Origin: Aphodovivens avicola
Lineage (GTDB): Bacteria > Actinomycetota > Coriobacteriia > Coriobacteriales > Eggerthellaceae
Direction of reading: 5' to 3'
Length of the DNA stretch: 64,000 nt
Assembly (NCBI GenBank): GCA_018712515.1
Contig: DVGW01000022.1
Span: forward strand, 62,001-126,000
Part shown: piece by piece, positions 34,438 through 44,456 of the stretch
How the letters are laid out: the number at the start of each line of letters is the position of its first letter
Position numbering within the stretch: position 1 is the first letter of the stretch
Program-made: the position numbers and the translations under genes
Notes under the pieces: generated by a model
What the model was told of the DNA's origin: nothing
The model's database searches: none
What the model saw: only the letters and a program-made list of their open reading frames with translations

Positions 34438-34911
34438 ATGTCGGAGGGCTACGATGCGATCTTCGACAGCGAGAACTGGCGCGAGGTCCAATCCATCAAC
34501 CTCGACGGCATTTTCTGGATGATGAAGTACGGAGCGCCCGAATGCGCAAAGGGCGGCAACGGCGTCATCATCCCCGTGTCGTCTCTGGCCGCCTGGAAGG
34601 CGGAGGGTTCGGCCGCCTACACCGCGACCAAGGGCGCCATCCGCTCCCTGACGCATTACTTCGGCAAGAAATTCCAAGAGCTCGGCATGCCCGTGCGCGT
34701 GAACACGCTGTATCCGGGGATGATCGACACGGACATGACGCACATGGTGCTCGCGCACCCGCAGTTCGGGCCCGCCATCGTCGGCAGGATCCCCATCGGG
34801 CGCGCGGGAACCGTCGAGGACACCTCCAACGCGCTTCTGTACCTGGCGTCCGATGCCTCGTCGTTCATGACCGGCCAGCATCTCGTGGTCGACGGCGGAG
34901 CGACGTGCTAG
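34438..34911 (+). pseudogene. Short-chain dehydrogenase/reductase, N-terminal deletion
   Basis: 157 codons remain of a normal ~250-residue SDR. The catalytic Ser (IIPVSSLAAW), YxxxK (YTATKGA), PG motif (LYPGMIDTDM) and C-terminal end (GQHLVVDGGATC) are intact, but the Rossmann TGxxxGxG start and NNAG strand are missing. Upstream, the frame runs into 50 bases after the VOC stop with no trace of the lost part, so a deletion removed about 90 codons. No good ribosome-binding site is present. Without the NAD(P) site it should be inactive. Confidence 0.78.
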
Positions 34912-34941
34912 GAGCCTTCGAAGATATCAAAGCAGATCGAT

Positions 34942-34977
34942 GCAGCCCGCTTCTCCATGAAGCGGGCTGCGGCTTTT
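34942..34977 (+). terminator. Rho-independent terminator after the SDR remnant
   Basis: GCAGCCCGCTTC-TCCAT-GAAGCGGGCTGC, a perfect 12-bp stem, followed by GGCTTTT. It closes the unit that begins at the molybdenum enzyme. Confidence 0.9.
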
Positions 34978-35138
34978 CCGCAGGATTACGGCGCCTTGCC
35001 CCCTTTGCTGCGCCTTAACGCCCGGCTTTGCGTCCCCCGACCAAAGGAGGATAATGATCTCCATCGGTTTCATGCATGGCGCGCCGCGTCATGGGCTGAT
35101 TCGATAGGGACTCATTTGCAGGGGAGGCGCGTTGCGTC

Positions 35139-36602
35139 ATGACGCGGGACGCTGATTTCACCAAACGCATGCTTCAGTACGCCGGCGCGGCAGCCGGCGT
35201 CGTTTTGGGCGTCGTCCTCGCCTTCGCGCTGCCCGCCGCCGGGCTGTCCGCCCAGGCGGCTCAGGCGATGGGGATCCTGGTTTGGGCCATCGTGTGGTGG
35301 GTGCTGCGCATCTTCCCCGAGATGGTCACGGCGTTCATCATGGCGGTGCTGTTCATCGCGGTCGCCGGCATCCCCACCGAGACGGTGTTCGCCTCGTTCA
35401 CGGGGGAGACGTGGTGGCTTCTGTTCGCCGCGTTCGGCCTGGGCGTGGGGATGAGGGAAAGCGGCCTGGTCACGCGTATCGCCCATGTCGTCTTGAGCAG
35501 GTTCCCCGCAACGTTCAAAGCTCAAACCGTCGCGATCATGGCATCCGGCACGGTCATCGGCCCGCTCATCCCCAGCATGTCGGCCAAGCTCGCCGTCCTC
35601 ACGCCGCTTTCGTTCGGCATCGGCGAATCGCTCGGCTACAAGCCCAAGAGCCGCGAGATGAACGGCCTGTTCCTCGCCGCGCTCACCGGCGTGCGCACCG
35701 TCGGCCCGCTGTTCATCAGCGCCTGCGTCATCGGCTACGCGCTGCTGGCGTTCTACCCTGAGGACGTGCAGGCGCATTTCAACATGGTCAACTGGTTTAT
35801 CGCGGCGCTGCCGTGGTTCGTGTTCGTGACGGTCGTCAACTTCGCGGTCATCGCGCTGATGTACGGTCCGAAGGGCGAGCGCGGGCGCCCGCGCCGCGCC
35901 GGCGCCGCCGCCGAGGAGGCCGGATCCGCCCCGAAGGCGCATCCGGCCGAGGAGAACGATCTGGGTCCCATGTCCGTCGCCGAGAAGAAGATGCTCGTCA
36001 TCATCCTGGCGACCGTGGCGCTGTGGGTGCTCGAGCCGTTGCACGGCATCCCGTCGGTGGCCGTGGGCCTGGCGGGCGTGGCGGCGTTCCTGGGCTTTCG
36101 CGTGTGCACGCTGCGCGCGTTCCGCGCAAGCCTCAACTGGGAGAGCCTGCTGTTCATCGGCACGGCGATGGGGCTTGCCACGGTGTTCTCCTACACTGGG
36201 ATCGACACGTGGGTCGTTGAGCTCGTCGGTCCCGTCATGCAGCATCTGGCGTTCTCGCCGTTCACCTTCGTCGTGGGCATCGCGCTCGCGACCGTGGCGC
36301 TTCGGTTCATCATCGCCTCGGAGATGGCGTTCATCAACATCTTCATGGCGTTCATGGCGCCGATGGCCGTGTCGCTCGGCATCAACCCGTGGGTGGTCGG
36401 CTTTGCGGTGTACGCCATGGTCAACCCCTGGTTCATGATGTACCAGAACCCCATCTACATGGCGGCGTTCTATTCCGTCGACGGACGCATGGTCAACCAT
36501 GGGCCGATGGCCGCGTACTGCGGCATCTACCTGGCTATCTGCCTGGCAGGCCTGCTGCTGTCGATCCCGTATTGGATGGCGACGGGCATCTACGCGCTGT
36601 GA
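35139..36602 (+). CDS. DASS/SLC13-family anion symporter
   Basis: 487 aa, about 12 membrane helices. Divalent anion:Na+ symporter family, usually carrying dicarboxylates or sulfate. Family pattern: the GLGVGMRESGLVTRIA and FLAALTGVRTVGPLFIS stretches and the second-half AIALATVALRFIIASEMAF-type helix. A charged cytoplasmic loop near 245-285 (PKGERGRPRRAG) splits the two halves. Because it follows the molybdenum-enzyme region it may import an aromatic acid or export a product; the terminator at 34942 shows it is transcribed separately. GGGGAGG is 12 bases from ATG 35139, a long spacing. Confidence 0.87.
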   Translation: MTRDADFTKRMLQYAGAAAGVVLGVVLAFALPAAGLSAQAAQAMGILVWAIVWWVLRIFPEMVTAFIMAVLFIAVAGIPTETVFASFTGETWWLLFAAFGLGVGMRESGLVTRIAHVVLSRFPATFKAQTVAIMASGTVIGPLIPSMSAKLAVLTPLSFGIGESLGYKPKSREMNGLFLAALTGVRTVGPLFISACVIGYALLAFYPEDVQAHFNMVNWFIAALPWFVFVTVVNFAVIALMYGPKGERGRPRRAGAAAEEAGSAPKAHPAEENDLGPMSVAEKKMLVIILATVALWVLEPLHGIPSVAVGLAGVAAFLGFRVCTLRAFRASLNWESLLFIGTAMGLATVFSYTGIDTWVVELVGPVMQHLAFSPFTFVVGIALATVALRFIIASEMAFINIFMAFMAPMAVSLGINPWVVGFAVYAMVNPWFMMYQNPIYMAAFYSVDGRMVNHGPMAAYCGIYLAICLAGLLLSIPYWMATGIYAL

Positions 36603-36690
36603 TGCGCTGCGATGCCTCGCGTTCTGCCGCGCTTCGGAACGCTCCTGCGGCGCGCGATCGGATATCCTCGGTTTCCGCGAAACGCCGTGC

Positions 36691-37641
36691 TTACAGCTCC
36701 AGCTGGTCGATGATCTCGCGCAGCGTGCGCGCCGATTCGTGCAGGCGCGTCGTTTCATGCTCGTCGAGGGGATGCGGCACCTGGTAGTCCACGCCGCCGC
36801 GTCCGACGACGCAGGGCATCGACAGCACGACGTCGTGCAGCCCGTAGGGGCCGTCCTGGTAGCTCGACACGGTGAGGATCGGCTTCTCGTCGCGCATGAT
36901 CGCCTCGCAGATGCGCTTGACCGACATCGCGATGCCGTAGTAGGTGGCCTTCTTCTTCTTGATGATCTCGTAGGCGGAGTTCTTCACGTCCGCCGCGATG
37001 CGGCGCATCGACTCGTCGTGGTCGAAATGTCCGCGCAGCTCGCAGAAGTCGTTCACGGGGATGCCCGAGACGTTGGCCGTCGACCAGATCGCGATCTCGC
37101 TGTCGCCGTGCTCGCCGATGATGCGCGCGTGCACGTTGCGCGGGTCGACGCCGAGATGCTGGCCCAGGATGTACTTGAAGCGCGCGCTGTCGAGCACCGT
37201 GCCCGATCCGATGACGCGGTTGGCGGGCATGCCGGAAATCTTCAGCGCGACGTAGGTGAGGATGTCGACGGGGTTGGACACGACGAGCATGATGCCGTCG
37301 AACCCCGCGCCGGTGAGCTGCGGGATGATCGATTTGAAGATCGCCACGTTCTTGTGGACGAGGTCGAGCCGCGTCTCGCCGGGCTTCTGGGCGGCGCCGG
37401 CGGTGATGATGGCGATGTCGGCGTCGGCGGCGTCGGCGTAATCGCCCGCGTAGATGTTCATAGGGCTGGCGAAGGGCATGCCGTGCGCGATGTCGAGCGC
37501 CTCGCCCTCGGCACGGTCGCGGTCGACGTCGATCAGGACCATCTCACGGAACAGGCTGCTCTGCATGAGGGCGAACGCGGTCGCGGATCCCACGAATCCG
37601 CATCCGATGATGGCGACCTTGCGCTGGTTGATGACGGGCAT
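36691..37641 (-). CDS. ldh: L-lactate dehydrogenase
   Basis: 316 aa. Interconverts pyruvate and L-lactate with NADH. Rossmann motif VAIIGCGFVGSATAFALM; D in VLIDVDRDRAEGEALD gives NAD preference; catalytic loop and residues TAGAAQKPGETRLDLVHKN (Gln/Arg at the substrate-choice site) and GEHGDSE with the active-site His. The Gln in AAQKPGETR points to lactate rather than malate. AAAGG precedes ATG 37641. Downstream of degV on the same strand. Confidence 0.93.
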   Translation of the reverse strand: MPVINQRKVAIIGCGFVGSATAFALMQSSLFREMVLIDVDRDRAEGEALDIAHGMPFASPMNIYAGDYADAADADIAIITAGAAQKPGETRLDLVHKNVAIFKSIIPQLTGAGFDGIMLVVSNPVDILTYVALKISGMPANRVIGSGTVLDSARFKYILGQHLGVDPRNVHARIIGEHGDSEIAIWSTANVSGIPVNDFCELRGHFDHDESMRRIAADVKNSAYEIIKKKKATYYGIAMSVKRICEAIMRDEKPILTVSSYQDGPYGLHDVVLSMPCVVGRGGVDYQVPHPLDEHETTRLHESARTLREIIDQLEL

Positions 37642-37717
37642 GGCGGTGCCTTTCGCTTCGGGGCGTCTTGTCGGGGCGCCGGGCGTGCTGTGCCGGGCGG
37701 CTGGGGAGATTGTACCG

Positions 37718-38590
37718 TTATTCGACGGGATCTTGGGTGACGAAGCACAGGCCGACGCAATCGGGGCCCAGGTGCGCTCCGATCGTGGGGCCGATCTGGA
37801 TGTCGCGCGTGGTGGCGCGGTCGATTCCGAAGCGCTCGCAGAAATCGGAGGCGAACTCCTCGACGATCTCCATCCCGAGCGAGTACACGAACGTGATCTG
37901 CCAAGCGGGATCGAAGGGGTGGTTCTCGAACTCCTGGCGCAGGCGCTTCTCGCCGGCGTGGCGTCCACGCGCCTTGCCGATCGGCGCCACCGCGCCGTCG
38001 CTGACGGCGACGACGGGCTTGATGCTCAAAAGGTCGCCCACCTTGGCCAGGCCCGAGGGGATGCGTCCGCCGCGGCGCAGGTACTCCAGCTTGTCGAGCA
38101 CGCCGCAGATGCGGATATGGTCGCGGAGGTACTCGAGGCGAGGCAGGATCTCCGCCGGCGTCTTGCCCTCGTCGCGCAGCCGCGCGGCCTCCTCGACCAG
38201 CAGGCGCTGCGAGGCGATCGCGTGGCGCGTGTCCATGATGGTGATGCGGTCCTCCCATCCGGAAAGCCCCGCGGCGATCCGCGCCGACTCGATGGTGCCG
38301 GACAGCGCGCCGGAAAGGCAGATCACGAGCACGTCCTCGTCCGACGCGCGCGCCTCCTCGTAAAGCGCCAGGTAGGCGTCGGGAGAGGGCTGGCTGGTGG
38401 TGGGGAAGTCGTCGCGTTCGGCGAGCATCGTGTAGAAGCGGTCGAACATCTCATGCGTGTTCCGGTCGAAATGCTCGCCACCCAGCATGATGTCGAGCTG
38501 CACCAGGCGTACGTCGAGCGCTTCCGCCTCGCTTTGGAGGATGTCGGACGCCGAATCGGTGATGATCATCATGGGATGCCTCGCTGCCAT
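37718..38590 (-). CDS. DegV-family fatty-acid-binding protein
   Basis: 290 aa. Binds a fatty acid, as in the FakB subunits that feed host fatty acids to phospholipid synthesis. The DegV start MMIITDSASDI, the ligand-site TTSQPSPDAYLALYEEA, LSGALSGTIESARIA, and ICGVLDKLEYLRRGGRIPSG are all present. No FakA kinase is in the window. 76 bases upstream of ldh, probably one transcript. Confidence 0.93.
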   Translation of the reverse strand: MAARHPMMIITDSASDILQSEAEALDVRLVQLDIMLGGEHFDRNTHEMFDRFYTMLAERDDFPTTSQPSPDAYLALYEEARASDEDVLVICLSGALSGTIESARIAAGLSGWEDRITIMDTRHAIASQRLLVEEAARLRDEGKTPAEILPRLEYLRDHIRICGVLDKLEYLRRGGRIPSGLAKVGDLLSIKPVVAVSDGAVAPIGKARGRHAGEKRLRQEFENHPFDPAWQITFVYSLGMEIVEEFASDFCERFGIDRATTRDIQIGPTIGAHLGPDCVGLCFVTQDPVE

Positions 38591-38865
38591 GTCGTGTTGA
38601 GGGGTTGGCCAGTCATCCGAGAACGATCGGGTGGCTAGGTGAACAGTAATGATAGCACCGCGGTTGGGACGGATGCGCGCTTTAAGGCTGAATCCCGAAG
38701 TGGCTGAGTGCCTTCTCCGGCGATTTGGCTCCGGCTGTCCCGTATCGCCTCCGCGCCGCCTCCGTGCGCCGCGGCGATGGCGTATACTCGCCGGAGGCGC
38801 AAGCGACGCAGCTGCGCCGCTCGGAATGCGCGCACGACGACGATTGCGCGCCGAAGGAGGAGACC

Positions 38866-39819
38866 ATGTCCGATACCGTCAACGCAACGCCGGGCGCCGA
38901 CGCCGTCCTCGACATCGCCGTCATCGGCGCGGGCCCCGCCGGCCTGACCGCCGGCCTGTACGCCGCGCGCGCCGGCATGGATGTGGCGGTGTTCGAGCGC
39001 ACTGCCCCGGGCGGCCAGCTCGCCCAGACCGACCAGCTGGAGAACTACCCGGGATTCCCCGAGGGCACCGAGGGGTTCGCGCTCGCGTACTCGATGAAGC
39101 AGCAGGCGGACCGCTTCGGCGTCAAGAACTTCAGCGAGGACGTCACCGCGGTCGACTTCGCCGCCGATCCCAAGATCCTGACCACCCCGTTCGGCGAGCA
39201 TAGGGCACGCGCCGTCATCGTCGCCACGGGCGCCCGTCCGCGCAAGCTCGGCATCCCCGAGGAGGAGGCCCTGGCGGGGCGCGGCGTGTCCTACTGCGCC
39301 ACCTGCGACGGCAACTTCTTCCGCGGCAAGACGGTCGCGGTGGTCGGCGGCGGCAACACCGCTGCGGCGGACGCGCTCTACCTGGCGCGCATCTGCGAGA
39401 AGGTCTACCTGATCCACCGGCGCGACCAGCTGCGCGCGACGGCCGTCTACCATCAGCGCCTTGCCGACCTGCCCAACGTCGAGTTCGTGTGGAACTCCAC
39501 GGTCACGTCGCTTTCGGCCAACGAGATGGGCGCGCTCGCGGCGGCGACGGTGCGCGACAAGGTCACCGGCGAGGAGCGCGTGCTTGAGGTGTCCGGCCTG
39601 TTCGTCGCGGTCGGCACGCTTCCCAACACCGAGTTTCTGCAAGGGGCGCTCGACGTCGACGAGGCGGGCTACATCCTGACCGACGAGAACGGCGCGACGA
39701 GCGCCGCCGGCGTCTGGGCGGCGGGCGACGTACGCAGGAAGGCGCTGCGCCAGGTGGTCACGGCCGTTTCCGACGGCGCCGTGTGCGCCGAGCAGGCTGC
39801 CGAGCACCTCTCCTTGTAG
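38866..39819 (+). CDS. trxB: Thioredoxin-disulfide reductase
   Basis: 317 aa. NADPH-dependent flavoenzyme that reduces thioredoxin. FAD motif IAVIGAGPAGLTAGLYAARA, redox pair CATCDG (about 140-145), NAD(P) motif VAVVGGGNTAAADALYLARI, C-terminal GVWAAGDVRRKALRQVVTA. AAGGAGG precedes ATG 38866. Second-motif residues that separate NADPH from NADH use (IHRRDQLRA) favour NADPH. Confidence 0.96.
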   Translation: MSDTVNATPGADAVLDIAVIGAGPAGLTAGLYAARAGMDVAVFERTAPGGQLAQTDQLENYPGFPEGTEGFALAYSMKQQADRFGVKNFSEDVTAVDFAADPKILTTPFGEHRARAVIVATGARPRKLGIPEEEALAGRGVSYCATCDGNFFRGKTVAVVGGGNTAAADALYLARICEKVYLIHRRDQLRATAVYHQRLADLPNVEFVWNSTVTSLSANEMGALAAATVRDKVTGEERVLEVSGLFVAVGTLPNTEFLQGALDVDEAGYILTDENGATSAAGVWAAGDVRRKALRQVVTAVSDGAVCAEQAAEHLSL

Positions 39820-39830
39820 CTTGCATCGTC

Positions 39831-39839
39831 TGATATACT
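39831..39839 (+). promoter_or_regulatory. Extended -10 promoter candidate of prfA
   Basis: TGA-TATACT (hexamer at 39834-39839) lies about 100 bases before prfA; no -35 at the standard spacing. Confidence 0.5.
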
Positions 39840-39937
39840 TGAAAGTTGCGAAATCTCGCGGCGCTCGACTGCGCCCTGAACCGATACGACGTTGCGGACA
39901 AGTAAGGATGCGTGCCTGAACTATGCAAGAGACCAAC

Positions 39938-40996
<1,059 letters not shown>

Positions 40997-41017
40997 CGAG
41001 AGCGATGGGGGACGGTG

Positions 41018-41133
41018 CCGCGGCGTCGTCGAAAGGGCACGTGCTCAAACAGGTCCTGAGCTCGCACGAACCGTCCACTGGACGGTTCGGCTCGTGCGGA
41101 TACTGCGCGCGAGCCCTTTCGACGCCACCGTGG
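41018..41133 (-). repeat. Dispersed hairpin element, copy 2
   Basis: Outer stem 41018-41034/41117-41133 pairs at 15 of 17 positions including one G-T. The inverse of box B is at 41035-41057, the inner hairpin (ACCGTCCA/TGGACGGT) at 41058-41097, and the inverse of box A at 41098-41116. Both boxes are identical to those at 4364-4382 and 4427-4449. The boxes can also partly pair with each other (GGGC-A-CGTGC with GCGCG-A-GCCC), leaving a conserved TCAAA bulge. Lies between prfA and its terminator. Confidence 0.8.
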
Positions 41134-41163
41134 CACCTCTCCTTTCTTGCATATCAACCATAC

Positions 41164-41200
41164 GCGCGAAGCTCGCCTAAGGGGCTTCGCGCTTTTTTTC
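41164..41200 (+). terminator. Rho-independent terminator after prfA
   Basis: GCGCGAAGC...GCTTCGCGC, a 9-bp stem followed by TTTTTTTC. It ends just before the prmC ribosome-binding site and rules out ATG 41202 as the prmC start. Confidence 0.92.
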
Positions 41201-41222
41201 TATGCGAAGGAGTGGCAGCGCG

Positions 41223-42401
41223 GTGAGTCAGGAAGATAGGAACAACGACGTCTGGACGGTTAGGCGGGCGTTGGGTTGGACGTGCGGGTATTTGGAGCGG
41301 AAGGGGGATGGGAATCCTCGGGTTTCGTCTGAGTGGCTGCTGTCCGAGGCGTGCGGGTTGTCGCGCATCGATCTGTACATGAATCCCGATCGGCCTCTTG
41401 AGCGGGATGAGCTCGATACGCTCCATGACTACGTTCTGCGCCGCGGCAAGGGGGAGCCGCTGCAGTACATCACGGGGGAGGCGCCGTTTCGGTATCTGAC
41501 CGTCAAGGTGCGCCCCGGCGTCTTGATCCCGCGCCCCGAGACCGAGGTTCTGGTGAGCGAGGCGTTGGCGTGCCTGCCGCCTGCCGCCAAGCGCGAGGCG
41601 GCGTGGAACGCCGAGGCGTCCGCGCAGGAGGCCGCCGCCGTGGCGGAGCTCAAGGCGCGCATCGAGCAGGCGCGCGCCGCCGAGGCAGCGGAGCAGCGTC
41701 TTGCGGCGGGGGCGGATGGCGGAGAGAATGCCGGCGCGTTTTCGGCGGAGGCCGCTGCAGACGATGGCGAAGAGGCGCCGCGCGGCGCCTCTTCCGACGC
41801 ATCGCCTGCTGCTTTTCGCGAGGGTGTCGATGCCCCGGCTGGCTCGGCGGACTCGCAAGAGGCTTCCGGCCCTGAGGGCGATCCGTTCCTTCTCGTCGCC
41901 GACATCTGCACGGGATCCGGCTGCATAGCCTGCTCCATCGCGTCGGAGCGTCCCGACACGCGCGTGATCGCGGTCGATCTGGCGCCTGAGGCGGTTGCGC
42001 TCGCGCGCGAGAACGCCGAGGCGCTGGGGCTTTCGGACCGGGTCAAGGTCATCTCCGGCGATCTCGGCTCGTCGATCCCCGAGCGCTATCTCGGCAGGTT
42101 CGACCTGATCGTCTCCAATCCGCCCTACGTTCCCACCGCGGTGCTCGACGACATCCCGCATGAGGTGTCGGCGTTCGAACCGGCGCTCGCCCTCGACGGC
42201 GGCGCGGACGGGCTCGATCTGTTCCGACGTATGGCGCCTTGGGCGCATCGTGCGCTGAAAGCGGGCGGCGCGTTCGCCTGCGAGCTTCATGAAACGCACC
42301 TGGAGGAAGCCGCCGCCATCGCGCGCGGGGCAGGGTTCGCGGAGGCGCGCATCGTGCGCGACCTGGCCGATCGTCCGCGCGTCCTCGTCTGCCGCGCCTA
42401 A
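41223..42401 (+). CDS. prmC: Release factor glutamine methyltransferase PrmC with a ~100-residue insertion
   Basis: 392 aa; relatives are near 280. Methylates the GGQ glutamine of release factors. N-terminal helical domain (ARRALGWTCGYLE-type), FRYLTVKVRPGVLIPRPETE, SAM motif ADICTGSGCIACSIA, and catalytic NPPYVP. Between PRPETEVLV and the SAM motif lies an Ala/Glu-rich, low-complexity insertion of about 100 residues (about 120-225; AWNAEASAQEAAAVAELKAR, then AEAAADDGEEAPRGAS), predicted helical then disordered. The core is uninterrupted, so the enzyme may still work. Start GTG 41223 after AAGGAG. Confidence 0.9.
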   Translation: MSQEDRNNDVWTVRRALGWTCGYLERKGDGNPRVSSEWLLSEACGLSRIDLYMNPDRPLERDELDTLHDYVLRRGKGEPLQYITGEAPFRYLTVKVRPGVLIPRPETEVLVSEALACLPPAAKREAAWNAEASAQEAAAVAELKARIEQARAAEAAEQRLAAGADGGENAGAFSAEAAADDGEEAPRGASSDASPAAFREGVDAPAGSADSQEASGPEGDPFLLVADICTGSGCIACSIASERPDTRVIAVDLAPEAVALARENAEALGLSDRVKVISGDLGSSIPERYLGRFDLIVSNPPYVPTAVLDDIPHEVSAFEPALALDGGADGLDLFRRMAPWAHRALKAGGAFACELHETHLEEAAAIARGAGFAEARIVRDLADRPRVLVCRA

Positions 42402-42619
42402 GGGTTTTGAACGGACGGCGTCCTCGCGTCGTTTCGGCCCTTGTTGCATCGGCTCAGTAGCTTCGCTTCCCGCTCCGTGTCGGGCATGCTCGGCGTTGCC
42501 TGCTGCCAGCTTCTGCGCGCATGGCGGACGGCATCTTGCCGTCCATCGACTCCCGCTACGCCAGCGTGCGTGCCGGCTTCCGCCCTGTCGGCGACTTGTG
42601 CCGTATGGGCCCTTCCTCG

Positions 42620-44221
42620 TCAGCGCCTTGCGTCGGATTCCGGGTTCGCGGTCGTCAGCCAGTCACTGTCGGGGCGGCAGATGATGCGTGCGTTGGTGTA
42701 GGCCTGCCGTATCGTCAGTATGGTCTGCCCCTGGTAGTTCCCCGAGGGCATGAGCTGGACCACCAGCGCGGCATCCGCCCCGCCGCTTTGCTGCAGGTCC
42801 AGCGGCAGAAGCAGGCTCATCGCATCGCCGCGCGGATAGTACGAGGGGATGGCGGTCTTGAAATTCCACCTCACGCGGCGCCGCGCGGTCTCGATCGCAT
42901 CCTCCAGTCCCGAGCGCAGCCTTCTGAACAGCCGGGCGTCTCCGTCCACGGTCCCGCTCAGCTTTGCGAAGAGGCGTGAGCGTTCATCGCGGTCGCTCGC
43001 CCTGCGCGCCTCTTCGAGGATGCGGCTGGCGACGGGGTCGGCTCCGAGCTCCTCCTCCAAAAAGCCGATCGGCAAGCGCTCGATGTTGTCCAAGATCACA
43101 TGATCGAAATCGGTGATGAGCTCCTTGCCGAGGTCGAAGAGCATGTCCTCCTTGCGTGCGAAGTACGATGCCGGCTCCGGCAGCGGGTTGAACAGGCTCA
43201 CGAGCCGTTTTCCCAATCCGCGCGCGCCCGCGGTGGCGAAACCGGCGAACTCCCAGGGGATCGCGCCGGTCGAGGGCTCGAAGCAGGCGAAGATGTCGTC
43301 GTAGCGGTCGTTGACGAGTCCCGTGTTGAACGCCGCGAGCGACCCGTCTGAGGCGATGGCGATCTTGCCCTCCTTGCTCAACCGGTAGAACGTCGTGCAT
43401 ATGTAGCTGTGGAGGATCGCGTTGCGCGGCTTCTCTCCATCCTCGGCCCCGAAATCCCATCGCTCGTCGAGGGCGATGTCGGCAAGCTCCTGGAGGAACG
43501 CATCCCAGCTGCCGAGCCACGCGAACCGCTCGAGCGCCTTGGACGGCGCGTCATGCGCGGTGCGCCGGGGTTTCACGAAGTCGTTGACGTAGGAGACGAA
43601 CCAGGGAAGCAGATCCGTCCGGGTGGCGGCTTGGCGCTTGAGCGAGACCTCGAGCGGGGTCACGCCGTCGGCGCGCAGCGCGGGGATGGGGAAGACGAGC
43701 TTTCCCTCGTAGCAGCGCACGGCGCCCGCCTTGCGCGACGCGCGCCAGCCAGCGGACAGCACGTCGAGCGCGCGGCGGTCCGGTCGGGCGGCATGGATCT
43801 CGTTGAGCCGCTGGCGCGGCGCGAAGCAGAACCGCGCGAACTCGTCGCCGGTGAGGGCGAGGAGATCGTCCGGCGCCGGTGCTTCCGCGTATTCGGGTGT
43901 GGCGGCCATCAGGGCCGCCGCGCGGTCCGCCTCGAGGGCGAGATCGGAGGCGGCTTCGGGGTCGATGGCGGTCGCGGAGTCGAGGCGCCCGTCGTCGAGC
44001 TTCCTTTCAAGGTCGGGCCTCCCCTCAAGGCCGGGGCGGAACGTTCGGCTGTCGAGCGTTCCTCCGTTCGCCTCCTCCGCCACGGTGCTTCCTGCGCCGT
44101 GGCGCACGGGAGGGGTAGCGAGCGTTCTTCCGTTGCATCCCTCCGCCACCGCGCCTCCTCGGCCGTAACGGGTGAAAGGGTTTTCCCATCTTGCGGTTTC
44201 GTTCATTGTCGGTGTGATCAT
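42620..44221 (-). CDS. DUF3825-domain protein
   Basis: 533 aa. The first ~100 residues hold two related ~20-residue repeats (RYGRGGAVAEGCNGRTLATP and RHGAGSTVAEEANGGTLDSR). The C-terminal 280 residues (AWLGSWDAFLQELADIALDE, ILHSYICTTFYRLSKEGKI, FNTGLVNDRYDDIFACFEPS) match DUF3825, a domain found in large predicted RNA- or nucleotide-handling proteins. Function unknown. AAAAGGAG lies before ATG 44221. Converges on prmC across 218 bases with no feature, and diverges from the phosphorylase gene. Confidence 0.75.
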   Translation of the reverse strand: MITPTMNETARWENPFTRYGRGGAVAEGCNGRTLATPPVRHGAGSTVAEEANGGTLDSRTFRPGLEGRPDLERKLDDGRLDSATAIDPEAASDLALEADRAAALMAATPEYAEAPAPDDLLALTGDEFARFCFAPRQRLNEIHAARPDRRALDVLSAGWRASRKAGAVRCYEGKLVFPIPALRADGVTPLEVSLKRQAATRTDLLPWFVSYVNDFVKPRRTAHDAPSKALERFAWLGSWDAFLQELADIALDERWDFGAEDGEKPRNAILHSYICTTFYRLSKEGKIAIASDGSLAAFNTGLVNDRYDDIFACFEPSTGAIPWEFAGFATAGARGLGKRLVSLFNPLPEPASYFARKEDMLFDLGKELITDFDHVILDNIERLPIGFLEEELGADPVASRILEEARRASDRDERSRLFAKLSGTVDGDARLFRRLRSGLEDAIETARRRVRWNFKTAIPSYYPRGDAMSLLLPLDLQQSGGADAALVVQLMPSGNYQGQTILTIRQAYTNARIICRPDSDWLTTANPESDARR

Positions 44222-44456
44222 CTGTCTCTCCTTTTCCTGCGGTGCCCCCACTATAGGAGGCGCATCGAATGCGCGCCGCAGGGGAGGGAGGGGGAGCGCG
44301 GGGGAACCTGCACGCATGCGGTGCGATCGTGCGGACTTTCCTCTCTCCGAACGCCTCCGATGCCGCTACAATGCATACTGGACATGATCTGATACCTATT
44401 CGCCCCACTGCGCAGGTGGTGCGGGCGATCGACGATCTGAAAGGCGGTTTTCTGCT

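Noticed and set aside
36691..37641. Malate dehydrogenase for the gene called ldh
   Set aside because: The loop before the substrate-binding Arg reads AAQKPGETR, with Gln as in lactate dehydrogenases rather than the Arg of malate enzymes.
41202..41222. ATG start for prmC at 41202
   Set aside because: It follows the T-run of the prfA terminator with no ribosome-binding site; GTG 41223 after AAGGAG fits better.
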